Of a stretch of 32,991 bases of DNA, positions 1 through 7,101 are shown piece after piece. Within the stretch, counting starts at the first letter, position 1. Each line of letters begins with the position of its first letter. The stretch spans positions 1 to 32,991 of the forward strand of contig DLFD01000023.1 of the NCBI GenBank assembly GCA_002482005.1. Reading direction: 5' to 3'. The position numbers and the translations under genes are program-made. A model generated the notes under the pieces. The model did not search any database. It saw only the letters and a program-made list of their open reading frames with translations, and had not been told where the DNA came from. This DNA comes from Lachnospiraceae bacterium UBA7729 (lineage in GTDB: Bacteria > Bacillota > Clostridia > Lachnospirales > Lachnospiraceae).

Positions 1-25
1 TGTTTTAAAGGTCAGTTCCTTAAAC

Positions 26-112
26 ATTCGGAAAATCTTCGATTTTCCGAATCGCGGTACTCGTCACGCGTCAGCCTGCGGGCAGGCTTCCGTGTTCCTC
101 GTTACTACCGCG
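26..112. repeat. Pair of adjacent palindromes at the window edge
   Basis: Positions 26-37 and 41-52 form a perfect 12-bp inverted repeat with a 3-base loop. It is followed at once by a nested palindrome: outer arms CGCGGTA (53-59) and TACCGCG (106-112), inner arms CACG (65-68) and CGTG (91-94), core arms AGCCTG (73-78) and CAGGCT (83-88) around CGGG. No T-run follows on either strand, so these are not simple terminators. They lie downstream of the serine tRNAs on the minus strand and may be processing stems of a longer RNA or an intergenic palindromic element. Confidence 0.6.
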
Positions 113-125
113 GAAACTTTTAAGA

Positions 126-184
126 ACTTTCAAGGTTGTTTCACTGTTCAGTTATCAAGGATCACACATCATCTTAAGATGATG
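126..184 (-). other. Sequence resembling the leader of a clostridial rRNA operon
   Basis: Read on the minus strand, this segment contains CTTGATAACTGAACAGTG followed by AACAACCTTGAAAGTT, which resembles the boxA-like stretch that precedes 16S genes (and lies in the 16S-23S spacers) of many clostridia. An 18-base perfect palindrome, CATCATCTTAAGATGATG, sits at 167-184 between this and tRNA-Ser(GGA). If right, a 16S gene would begin shortly beyond the left end of the window on the minus strand. This is recognition from memory of such leaders, not an alignment. Confidence 0.4.
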
Positions 185-188
185 CTAA

Positions 189-278
189 CGGAGAAGGAGG
201 GATTTGAACCCTCGCGCCGCTATTAACGACCTGCACCCTTTCCAGGGGTGTCCCTTCGGCCAGCTTGGGTACTTCTCC
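189..278 (-). tRNA. tRNA-Ser (GGA anticodon)
   Basis: On the minus strand the acceptor arms GGAGAAG and CTTCTCC pair perfectly, the T loop reads GGTTCAAAT, and the anticodon loop CTGGAAA carries GGA. The long variable arm is typical of class II serine tRNAs. The discriminator base is G, as expected for serine. CCA is not encoded: the base after the discriminator begins TTA, so 3' maturation needs RNase Z (encoded at 2308-3219) and a CCA-adding enzyme. It probably shares a transcript with tRNA-Ser(UGA) upstream. Confidence 0.95.
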
Positions 279-301
279 ATAGTACTGCCCTACAAAAGTC
301 T

Positions 302-319
302 GACGGATGTGCGTCCGTC
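302..319 (-). other. Hairpin between the two serine tRNAs
   Basis: GACGGA (302-307) and TCCGTC (314-319) pair around a 6-base loop. On the minus strand it is followed by AGACTTTTG, a poor U-tract, so it may be a weak terminator or a spacer stem processed during tRNA maturation. Confidence 0.4.
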
Positions 320-355
320 CTATGTAGTTCATGACCGAATTTTTCTCCGATCAGA

Positions 356-441
356 CGGAGAGGATGGGATTCGAACCCATGCGCCCTTGCGGACAAACGG
401 TTTTCAAGACCGCCTCGTTATAGCCACTTCGATACCTCTCC
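356..441 (-). tRNA. tRNA-Ser (UGA anticodon)
   Basis: Minus-strand acceptor arms GGAGAGG and CCTCTCC, T loop GGTTCGAAT, long variable arm, and anticodon loop CTTGAAA carrying TGA identify a serine tRNA reading UCA and related UCN codons. The discriminator is G and CCA is not encoded (TCT follows). It is the first gene after the promoter at 493-521. Confidence 0.95.
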
Positions 442-492
442 AAAACCGCTCTGCTCTTATGTTGTCTGCTCCGCTTCTGCAGCGCAATGTTT

Positions 493-521
493 AATATATC
501 ACCGGCTTTCCGGGATGTCAA
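493..521 (-). promoter_or_regulatory. Sigma-A promoter of the serine tRNA genes
   Basis: The minus strand reads TTGACA (516-521), a 17-base spacer ending in TGA (an extended -10 feature), then TATATT (493-498). This is close to consensus, lies about 50 bases upstream of tRNA-Ser(UGA), and falls between that tRNA and the end of ispD. Confidence 0.85.
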
Positions 522-540
522 CACTCTTTTTCTATTTTTT

Positions 541-1269
541 TCAAAAAAAGATTTCGGATGGCTTCTGACCGCCTTCAGGCGCTTCCAGGAGCATCTCTGC
601 AGTGACGATGTCCTCCATCGTTGTGATCTTGAGATTGCGAGGCGAGCCTTCCACGATCTTTACCTTCACATGTCCTGCATACTCTGCCGCCATTGCATCA
701 TCTGTAACCCTGATGCCGTCCTCAGCAACTTTCTCATATGCCTCAAGGATAAGCTTGTATTCAAAAGCCTGGGGAGTCTGTATGATTCTCAGTGTGCTCC
801 GGTCCGGCGTGCTGACCACAAACCCTTCCTGATCCGTCACCTTGACCGTATCCTTTGCCGGGATCCCGACGATCGCTGCCTTGTATCTCTTCGCTCCGTC
901 AATTGCTCTCAGAATCGTCTTCTGATCCACAAGCGGTCTTGCCCCGTCATGGACCAGGACATATTCAGTATCCGGAGACGCAGCCAAAAGTCCGCAGAGC
1001 ACAGAATCCCCTCTCTCCTTTCCCCCCGCAACGATCTTCCTTACTTTACGGAAGCCGAATCTTTCAATGATCTCCCTGGTGCAGAAAGGAATATCCTGCT
1101 CTCCTGCAACCAGAATGACCTCATCTACGCCTGCACATCTTTCAAAAGCCTCGATGGTCCAGGCTATCACGGGCTTTCCGTGCAGATCCAGATACTGTTT
1201 CGGGATGGCAGAATGCATCCTTCTTCCGACGCCGGCCGACAGAATGACTGCTGTCACTTTAGAAGGCAT
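541..1269 (-). CDS. ispD: 2-C-methyl-D-erythritol 4-phosphate cytidylyltransferase
   Basis: IspD transfers CMP from CTP to MEP in the non-mevalonate isoprenoid pathway in the cytoplasm. The 242-residue product has the N-terminal nucleotide-binding segment AVILSAGVGRRM (about 7-18), PKQY soon after, and VHDGARP (about 106-112), all hallmarks of the family, at the normal length. I place the start at the ATG at 1269, preceded by GGAGAGG. A TTG six codons earlier keeps the frame open but would overlap tsaD. It is the last gene of the t6A/RNase Z operon, starting 4 bases after the tsaD stop. No convincing terminator follows: a hairpin inside the gene end is too far from the T-run at 544-550. Confidence 0.95.
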   Translation of the reverse strand: MPSKVTAVILSAGVGRRMHSAIPKQYLDLHGKPVIAWTIEAFERCAGVDEVILVAGEQDIPFCTREIIERFGFRKVRKIVAGGKERGDSVLCGLLAASPDTEYVLVHDGARPLVDQKTILRAIDGAKRYKAAIVGIPAKDTVKVTDQEGFVVSTPDRSTLRIIQTPQAFEYKLILEAYEKVAEDGIRVTDDAMAAEYAGHVKVKIVEGSPRNLKITTMEDIVTAEMLLEAPEGGQKPSEIFF

Positions 1270-1273
1270 AGGC

Positions 1274-2302
1274 TCACCTCTCCCCAAGTTTCAGATTCGG
1301 GATTGCATTCAGACTATTATCAGACCGTATTCCCTTCCTGTAGTCATAATATGCCGCGGCTCCGATCATCGCAGCGTTATCCGTACAAAGGATCGGAGAC
1401 GGACGGTAGAATCTGATGCCGCGTTTTCTGCATGCTTCTTCCATAGCTGCTCTGAGAGCACTGTTGGAAGCTACGCCTCCTGCGATCGCAAACTTTTTAA
1501 AATGATACTCCGACACTGCTCTCATGGAATGGGAAACGAGTACATCCACAACAGACTTCTGGAATGACGCGGCCACGTCGGGCACACTGATCTCCTCACC
1601 CTTCATATGGCAGGCATTCAGATAATTCAGAACTGCACTTTTCAGACCGCTGAATGAAAAATCATATTCTGACCCACGCACTTTTCCCTGCGGAAACTCT
1701 ATCGCGATCGGATTTCCCTCTTTTGAAACCTTATCGATCTTCGGTCCGCCCGGGTATCCGAGTCCGATTGCTCTTGCCACCTTGTCAAATGCTTCTCCGG
1801 CTGCATCGTCACAGGTCTTTCCAAGGATCTCATATTCACCGTAGTCTTTCACCAGGACCAGATGCGTATGGCCGCCGGATACGACAAGGCAGCCGAACGG
1901 AGGCTCCAGTTCTTTGTTCTCGATATAGTTTGCACTGATATGCCCCTCGATATGATGGACCCCGATCAGCGGAATGTCCTTCGCCCATGCTATCGCCTTC
2001 GCAGCGGACACACCTACAAGAAGCGGTCCGATCAATCCTGGTCCGTAAGTCACTCCGATCGCATCGATATCATCAAGAGTAACCTGAGCCGTCTGCAGGG
2101 CCCGCTCTACCACCTGGCTTACACGTTCAATATGCTTTCTTGAAGCGATCTCCGGAACCACACCCCCATACAGAGTATGAATATCGATCTGCGATGAGAT
2201 AATATTAGAAAGCACCTCTCGTCCGTTCACGACCACTGCAGCTGCGGTCTCATCACAGGAACTCTCTATTCCAAGTATCTTGATCTCTCTCTTTTCTTCC
2301 AT
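1274..2302 (-). CDS. tsaD: tRNA N6-threonylcarbamoyladenosine transferase subunit TsaD
   Basis: TsaD moves the threonylcarbamoyl group to A37 of tRNAs that read ANN codons, working with TsaB and TsaE, both encoded just upstream. The 342-residue protein has GIESSCDET at the start, metal-binding HHIEGH (116-121), SGGHTHL (142-148), GGVASNSALR and TDNAAMIG near the end, all expected for the Kae1/TsaD ASKHA fold, at full length. The ATG at 2302 was chosen because conserved sequence begins six residues later; the frame stays open for 44 more codons through the end of rnz but that extension looks non-genuine. It begins 5 bases after the rnz stop. Confidence 0.97.
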   Translation of the reverse strand: MEEKREIKILGIESSCDETAAAVVVNGREVLSNIISSQIDIHTLYGGVVPEIASRKHIERVSQVVERALQTAQVTLDDIDAIGVTYGPGLIGPLLVGVSAAKAIAWAKDIPLIGVHHIEGHISANYIENKELEPPFGCLVVSGGHTHLVLVKDYGEYEILGKTCDDAAGEAFDKVARAIGLGYPGGPKIDKVSKEGNPIAIEFPQGKVRGSEYDFSFSGLKSAVLNYLNACHMKGEEISVPDVAASFQKSVVDVLVSHSMRAVSEYHFKKFAIAGGVASNSALRAAMEEACRKRGIRFYRPSPILCTDNAAMIGAAAYYDYRKGIRSDNSLNAIPNLKLGER

Positions 2303-2307
2303 CTTCC

Positions 2308-3219
2308 TTAGTCCTCGAAATCCAGCTCGCAGCTCATCCCGTCTCTCCCGCACTTCGTCTTCGGAAAGATCTCTCTCAGCCTGTCCAGATACTGCTCCGG
2401 GTGAGGCATGGATGGACTGTAGTGAGTAAGCCACATCTCCTTTACCCCTGCCTCAGAAGCAAGCAAAGCCGCCTCTCGCATCATCATATGCTTGCGCTGC
2501 CTGGCATTTCCAAGTTTCTCTTCCTCTCCGTACATTCCCTCGCATATAAAAAGATCCGAGTCTTTCGCATTCTGCAGAATGGATTCCGTTGGTCTGGTAT
2601 CGGTCGTATAAGTCAGCCGGATACCCTTTCTTGGCGGTCCGAGCACCATATCCGGAGTCAGCACCATCCCATCCTCTGTCCTGATCGTCTCGCCCTTCTG
2701 AAGCGGATTCCAGTATTTCAGCGGGATGCCCTGGGTTTTCGCCCTTTCTGCATCGAACTTGCCGTTACGGTCAAGCATAAGGGTATACCCATAGCATGTT
2801 ACCCGGTGATTCACCTTGAAAGCCTTCAGACGGTATCCGTCAAGGCTGAATTCCTGCTCATCCCCCTGGATCTCCTGATACCGGATCTCAAAAGGCAGTT
2901 CCGGGGCGATCACTCTCAATGAATTGACAACTTTTGCAAGTCCCCTCGGGCCGATCAGCGTAAGAGGTTCTGTACGCTCCGCATTGCCCATCGTGAGGAG
3001 CAGGCCCGGAAGCCCTCCGATATGATCTCCGTGATAATGTGTGAAGCAGATTGTATCGATCGGCTTGAAACTCCATCCCTTCTCCCTGACGGCGATCTGA
3101 GTTCCTTCTCCGCAGTCGATCAGCAGACTGCTTCCGTTGTATCGAGCCATCAGACTGGTCAGATGGCGGTATGGCAGCGGCATCATGCCCCCGCAGCCGA
3201 GCAGACATACATCCAGCAT
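2308..3219 (-). CDS. rnz: Ribonuclease Z
   Basis: RNase Z is a zinc-dependent metallo-beta-lactamase-fold endonuclease that removes the 3' trailer of tRNA precursors lacking an encoded CCA. The 303-residue product shows THYHGDHIGGL (zinc motif HxHxDH, residues 61-66), an early GCGG/LIDCGEGTQ segment, and later YTTDTRPT and ELWLTHYSPS-like histidine motifs (here MWLTHYSPS). Length is normal. The start at 3219 has AGGAAGG about 10 bases upstream. Its position inside the t6A operon, together with two CCA-less serine tRNAs nearby, fits a tRNA-maturation theme. Confidence 0.95.
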   Translation of the reverse strand: MLDVCLLGCGGMMPLPYRHLTSLMARYNGSSLLIDCGEGTQIAVREKGWSFKPIDTICFTHYHGDHIGGLPGLLLTMGNAERTEPLTLIGPRGLAKVVNSLRVIAPELPFEIRYQEIQGDEQEFSLDGYRLKAFKVNHRVTCYGYTLMLDRNGKFDAERAKTQGIPLKYWNPLQKGETIRTEDGMVLTPDMVLGPPRKGIRLTYTTDTRPTESILQNAKDSDLFICEGMYGEEEKLGNARQRKHMMMREAALLASEAGVKEMWLTHYSPSMPHPEQYLDRLREIFPKTKCGRDGMSCELDFED

Positions 3220-3248
3220 CTATCTTTTTCCTTCCTGCTATATCTTTT

Positions 3249-3749
3249 TCAGGCATCTGAAGCCCTCTGCTGATGCGTGAGGTCTTCCTCCCCGGTTTTT
3301 CTCCTCCACATGATCAGTGCGTCTTCCCGGGGATGCTCATAGTATCCCCGCCGGACCCCTTCCGTACAGAATCCCATCTTCTGGTAAAGCGAAACCGCAG
3401 CCAGGTTTGTCTTTCTGACTTCCAGGGTATAATCACAGATGCCCGCCTGATCTCCAAGCCTGAACAGTTCCTGAAGAAGTTTTTCTGCGATCCCCTTTCT
3501 CCTCCGTCTCTCATCCACTGCGATGTTCATCACATCGCCCTCTTCCCCTATGCCCATCAGGCTTGCGTAGCCGGCAATGCAGTATGTGCCTGCGTCTTCC
3601 GCAACAAGAAAGATATAATTGTCAAGAGCCATCGAGTCCCTGTAGATTCTCTCACTCCAGGGATCCGGAAAATATCTCTTCTCCATGGTCAGGACCTGTG
3701 GAAGGTCTTCTTCTTTCATCCTTCGGATAAGGATCTCTTCAGCCTGCAT
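3249..3749 (-). CDS. rimI: Ribosomal protein S18-alanine N-acetyltransferase RimI
   Basis: A GNAT-family acetyltransferase of 166 residues. It starts MQAEEILIRRMKEEDLP, has the acetyl-CoA binding motif RRRKGIAEKLL in the middle and NLAAVSLYQKMGF near the end, and matches RimI in length. RimI classically acetylates the N-terminus of S18; in Firmicutes it sits next to tsaB and tsaE, as here. The ATG at 3749 begins 1 base after the tsaB stop (TGATATG) with AGGA in range, so translation is probably coupled. The frame stays open upstream through tsaB but that extension is a shadow. Confidence 0.92.
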   Translation of the reverse strand: MQAEEILIRRMKEEDLPQVLTMEKRYFPDPWSERIYRDSMALDNYIFLVAEDAGTYCIAGYASLMGIGEEGDVMNIAVDERRRRKGIAEKLLQELFRLGDQAGICDYTLEVRKTNLAAVSLYQKMGFCTEGVRRGYYEHPREDALIMWRRKTGEEDLTHQQRASDA

Positions 3750-3750
3750 A

Positions 3751-4512
3751 TCAGTTTCCTGCCTTCTGTGCTTCCTGAAGTTTCTCCTTCCTGACCCTTT
3801 CAGCCTGGGAAACGCGAAGGTAGATCGGACGATGTTCCTCTGCCGTCTCAGTCTTCCCGGCGGCAAGCATTTCAAGTGCGCGTACTGCGACCGATGAAGC
3901 ATGCTGTTCATTCCTGTTTGCAGGTGCATACATATGAGGTGCCTCAAGAATCTCCTCTATGATATTGCGGTACATAACAGCTCCATCCCCCAGAAGCAGG
4001 ATCTTCCTTCCCGTCTGCTCATAGAGGAAATTCAGCTTTCCGCACAGTTTTTCTACAGACACAGGTGCCTGATCCATAAGGATCTTCATGGACATGCCAT
4101 CGGAGATCACTGCCTGCGGGTCTTCCTCATAGGTATAGATGCCGGCAAAGACCTCTGACCTCCTTGCATCCAGCATCGGGCAGATCAGTGCCTCGCTTCC
4201 GTGATAATTCGCTGCCATCCCCTCCAGGGTCGGTACATTCACGATTGGAAGGCTCAATGCAAGTGCTATCCCCTTTGCAGTTGCCGAACCGATCCGGAGG
4301 CCCGTGAAAGATCCGGGGCCTCCGGATACAGCAACTGCATCCAGAGTCCTCTTATCAAGTTCTGTCATCCTCGAGATCTCATCGATCATCGGAAGCAGAG
4401 TCTGGCTATGTGTTTTTTTATAATGCACAGTGTATTCTGCCTCAAGCAGCCCGTCCCTGACGATAGCCGCCGAAGCCGGCATGCCTGAACTGTCAATTGC
4501 AAGAATCTTCAT
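3751..4512 (-). CDS. tsaB: t6A biosynthesis dimerization protein TsaB
   Basis: TsaB is the catalytically inactive ASKHA-fold partner of TsaD in making t6A on tRNA. The 253-residue protein begins MKILAIDSSGMPASAAI and contains HSQTLLPMID and SGGPGSFTGLRIGSATAKG (about 64-82), the family signature; the rest is less conserved, as usual. It starts 3 bases after the tsaE stop and ends 1 base before rimI. Confidence 0.95.
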   Translation of the reverse strand: MKILAIDSSGMPASAAIVRDGLLEAEYTVHYKKTHSQTLLPMIDEISRMTELDKRTLDAVAVSGGPGSFTGLRIGSATAKGIALALSLPIVNVPTLEGMAANYHGSEALICPMLDARRSEVFAGIYTYEEDPQAVISDGMSMKILMDQAPVSVEKLCGKLNFLYEQTGRKILLLGDGAVMYRNIIEEILEAPHMYAPANRNEQHASSVAVRALEMLAAGKTETAEEHRPIYLRVSQAERVRKEKLQEAQKAGN

Positions 4513-4515
4513 CTC

Positions 4516-4959
4516 TCACCCTTCATCCACTGTTATCTTTCTGTAATCAAATCCCTTCTCAGGATCCTTGACGATCATGACTTTCTTCAGCCTGTCTGAC
4601 GGAATCTCCCCGATCAGGTCCTCGATCAGATCCGCCCATTCGATCAGGCATACGCCTTTCCCATAGACGTACTCATCCCATCCGACCTCGAACATCTCCT
4701 CAGGATCTCCGATCCGGTATACATCAAAGTGGTAAAGAGGCAGCCTTCCTTCCTCATAGATCTGCAGGATCGTGAAAGTCGGACTGTTTACGTCTTCATC
4801 GATCCCAAGTCCTTTTGCAAAGCCTTTTGTGAAGACAGTCTTTCCGACTCCGAGATCCCCCGTCAATGTGATCACATCGCCCGGCCGTGCCGTCTTTGCC
4901 ATCTCCAGCCCAAGACGGTAAGTATCATCAGGGCTGTTTGTCTCAATCTCTCTTCTCAT
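4516..4959 (-). CDS. tsaE: t6A biosynthesis ATPase TsaE
   Basis: TsaE is the small ATPase that resets the TsaBD complex. The 147-residue product has a Walker A loop GDLGVGKT (34-41), then SPTFTI, HFDVYRI and LIEWAD, all diagnostic, and is of normal length. It starts 6 bases after the stop of the Nudix gene and leads directly into tsaB. Confidence 0.95.
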   Translation of the reverse strand: MRREIETNSPDDTYRLGLEMAKTARPGDVITLTGDLGVGKTVFTKGFAKGLGIDEDVNSPTFTILQIYEEGRLPLYHFDVYRIGDPEEMFEVGWDEYVYGKGVCLIEWADLIEDLIGEIPSDRLKKVMIVKDPEKGFDYRKITVDEG

Positions 4960-4965
4960 ATCTTT

Positions 4966-5589
4966 TTAATCTCTTCCTGATCCCGGATGGAGAAAAGCAA
5001 GCGGATCTTCCGAATCAATGAAGTGCATCAGCATGAACGCACAGTTGGCGGCAACATTCTCCTCACGAAGGATCCTGGCACACTCAGCGCGGTCAGCCAG
5101 CACAACATCCAGCTGTTCCGTATCCTCAAGCCCCTTGCGGCTGATCTGTCCATCCGCTCTTCCATAGACCATGCAGCAGCTCTCATCGGTCATTCCCGCA
5201 GAAGAATAGAACGGGCGCTCGTATCCGCCGTCCGACTCTTCCGGGGTAAATGTGAGTCCCGTCTCTTCTTTCATCTCACGGATCCCTGCCCCGACCACAC
5301 TCTCGCCATCCTCCACCAGTCCTGCCGGAAGTTCATAGATATATGCTCCCAGCGGATAGCGGAACTGATGGACCAGAACTACTTTGTCCTGCTTCTCACC
5401 ATAGAGACTGAACATCACGACTCCGTCCGGGTGGTCTCTCCTGGTTGAAAGATCCAGATCTTCTGCTGATTCTCTCCTGGAGCACATATAATACCGCTTC
5501 TTTTTGCCTACACGGTCCGTTGTGCTGAGTTCATAATAGTTCAGAAATCGGTTATGGGTGATCTGATCAACATGATCTACTGCTGCCAT
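4966..5589 (-). CDS. Nudix hydrolase, ADP-ribose pyrophosphatase-like
   Basis: A 207-residue Nudix protein. Residues 90-112 match the Nudix box GX5EX7REUXEEXGU exactly (GLVEDGE, then RE, EE and GL in register), and YELPAGL precedes it as in ADP-ribose or nucleotide-sugar pyrophosphatases. The exact substrate cannot be read from the sequence. I prefer the ATG at 5589 because GGAAAGGAAG lies just upstream; an in-frame extension of 29 codons reaches into the promoter region. It is the first gene of the operon running to ispD, behind the promoter at 5644-5672. Confidence 0.85.
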   Translation of the reverse strand: MAAVDHVDQITHNRFLNYYELSTTDRVGKKKRYYMCSRRESAEDLDLSTRRDHPDGVVMFSLYGEKQDKVVLVHQFRYPLGAYIYELPAGLVEDGESVVGAGIREMKEETGLTFTPEESDGGYERPFYSSAGMTDESCCMVYGRADGQISRKGLEDTEQLDVVLADRAECARILREENVAANCAFMLMHFIDSEDPLAFLHPGSGRD

Positions 5590-5643
5590 ATTCTTCTTCC
5601 TTTCCATCCGTCCGGGGCGGGCTTCTCCTTCATCAGCCTTCCT

Positions 5644-5672
5644 ATTATCCGTTTGATAAAAGCCTTTGTCAA
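5644..5672 (-). promoter_or_regulatory. Sigma-A promoter of the Nudix-tsaE-tsaB-rimI-rnz-tsaD-ispD operon
   Basis: TTGACA (5667-5672), a 17-base spacer and GATAAT (5644-5649) on the minus strand, about 55 bases before the Nudix start. No other good promoter or terminator is seen until ispD ends, so all seven genes are probably co-transcribed. Confidence 0.85.
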
Positions 5673-5717
5673 GCAAACGGGAAGATGTGAAGATTTCATG
5701 AATTGAGGGACTTCTGA

Positions 5718-5746
5718 TTGTTCGGAAAAATCGGGCGTGATAAGAT
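5718..5746 (+). promoter_or_regulatory. Divergent promoter for the membrane protein pair
   Basis: TTGTTC (5718-5723), 17-base spacer, TAAGAT (5741-5746), with TG one base before the -10 (extended -10). The -10 ends 25 bases before the ATG at 5772. It is back-to-back with the Nudix operon promoter, 45 bases apart. Confidence 0.7.
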
Positions 5747-5771
5747 AGACATAAAGTGAGGTGACATATAT

Positions 5772-6266
5772 ATGAACCACTCGGATAAGAGATCTGCGAT
5801 GGTCGCCGCTTCTTTTGTGCTTGCGATCATATCCATTGCAACTTTCCAGATATTTTTCATATCCCTCCCGTGTGCATCCATTTCCATCATCCTTGCACTG
5901 ATCTCGAGAGGGGACGGTCCGCTTCTGCCGAGAGCAAAAGCTGCACTGATCTGCGCTTCTGCCGCTGCGGTCCTGACTACTTCCGTTACAGCAGTTTCCG
6001 TATATACCGTTATGCACGATCCTGCGCTCCGTGCCCAGGTGGAACAGATCTATGACTATTACACCAATCCGGAAGAAGTCTCTCCAGAAGAAGGTGAATC
6101 TGCCAGAAGCGGCGAGGAGCTTCTGAAAGACATTCTTTCCGGCAGATACAGAGAGAGTCAGAAGAACTCTTCCTCTTCCGGCGAGAGTCCTTCAGGCAGC
6201 CTCTCTGATGAGTTCCCGGCCGAAGGAGACTCCTTATCAGCTCAGAGGGGAGGTCAGGTGATATGA
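5772..6266 (+). CDS. Small membrane protein with two TM segments, function unknown
   Basis: The 164-residue product has two strongly hydrophobic stretches (about residues 10-46, which could be one long or two short helices, and 56-80), then a polar, acidic, serine-rich tail (about 85-164) with no recognisable domain. The layout resembles DUF4190-like proteins, but I cannot assign a family firmly. GAGGTGA lies 7 bases before the ATG. Its stop overlaps the start of the next gene by 4 bases (ATGA), so the two are translationally coupled and probably act together at the membrane. Confidence 0.75.
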   Translation: MNHSDKRSAMVAASFVLAIISIATFQIFFISLPCASISIILALISRGDGPLLPRAKAALICASAAAVLTTSVTAVSVYTVMHDPALRAQVEQIYDYYTNPEEVSPEEGESARSGEELLKDILSGRYRESQKNSSSSGESPSGSLSDEFPAEGDSLSAQRGGQVI

Positions 6267-7027
6267 TCTCCAATGCTGATATCAAGGCACATGCAAGGAA
6301 TTACATGATCGGGAGCTATATGTTCCTCATGTTTGTGTCTATTGTATACGGTTTCCTTGCATTTCTTGCCCAGGCTGCCGCCGACCTTGTGTCGGTCTCG
6401 CCCCGGCAGAACGCCGCCGGAACGATCCTGAACCTGCTGCTGTCGTTTGTGGTTGCCGTGTTCATAACGATCCTTCAGACCGGTTTTTCCTTCATCTCCC
6501 TGAACGTTGTAAGGACCGGAAGGGCCAAGCTGAGGGACCTGTTCCTCGGTTTCCGTTATCACCCGGGACGGCTTGTCTGCATCTCCCTCCTGAAGGGCGC
6601 TGTACGATACCTGTGCGGTCTTCCGCTGATCTGGCTGATCAGCGAATTCCTGCTTAGGGGGACAAAGGCGGAGTTCTTCGGTCACGCCCTCACATCGGGA
6701 TGGCAGTTTGCTCTTGCTGCAGCTGTCTGCATTCTTTTCTCCCTGATCCTTTACATAGCGGTTGACCTGCTTTTCTCGCAGGCTCTGTATCTGTTCATCG
6801 ATCATCAGGAGATGGGAGTCCTTCCATGTCTGAAGGAAAGCTGCCGGCTGATGAAGAAAAACAGGATGCGTCTCTTTCTCCTGCGCTTCTCTTTCATCGG
6901 CTACTGGTTTCTCGTGATCCTTTCTCTCGGGATCGCGCTCATCTGCGTGAAACCTTATATGGATCTTTCGGATGCTTCCTTTTATGTCGAGCTTTCCGGC
7001 CAGCGCGATCCATATGGTGCGATGTAA
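6263..7027 (+). CDS. DUF975-like integral membrane protein
   Basis: A 254-residue polytopic membrane protein with about five or six hydrophobic segments (near residues 15-40, 55-80, 105-130, 145-180 and 205-230). The features MISNADIKAHARN at the start, FLGFRYHPGR in the middle and LPCLKESCRLMKKNRMRLFLL near the end fit the DUF975 family common in Lachnospiraceae. The biochemical role of that family is not known. The ATG overlaps the previous stop. The protein ends RDPYGAM, and a terminator follows at 7058-7094. Confidence 0.8.
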   Translation: MISNADIKAHARNYMIGSYMFLMFVSIVYGFLAFLAQAAADLVSVSPRQNAAGTILNLLLSFVVAVFITILQTGFSFISLNVVRTGRAKLRDLFLGFRYHPGRLVCISLLKGAVRYLCGLPLIWLISEFLLRGTKAEFFGHALTSGWQFALAAAVCILFSLILYIAVDLLFSQALYLFIDHQEMGVLPCLKESCRLMKKNRMRLFLLRFSFIGYWFLVILSLGIALICVKPYMDLSDASFYVELSGQRDPYGAM

Positions 7028-7057
7028 GATGTGAATATCTCTTCGTTCTGACGCCCC

Positions 7058-7094
7058 AAAGGCCGCATCGGTATTATAACCGCTGCGGCCTTTT
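7058..7094. terminator. Bidirectional terminator between convergent genes
   Basis: AAAGGCCGCA (7058-7067) pairs with TGCGGCCTTT (7084-7093); an inner stem CGGT/ACCG (7069-7072, 7079-7082) extends it. TTTT follows on the plus strand, serving the DUF975-like gene; the minus strand has TTT, serving thrH. It fills the gap between the two converging genes. Confidence 0.85.
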
Positions 7095-7101
7095 CCTAAC
7101 C

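Noticed and set aside
487..1416. 309-codon plus-strand open frame opposite ispD and tsaD
   Set aside because: It is antisense to two clearly conserved genes and its product shows no recognisable motif; codon bias of the real genes leaves such frames open.
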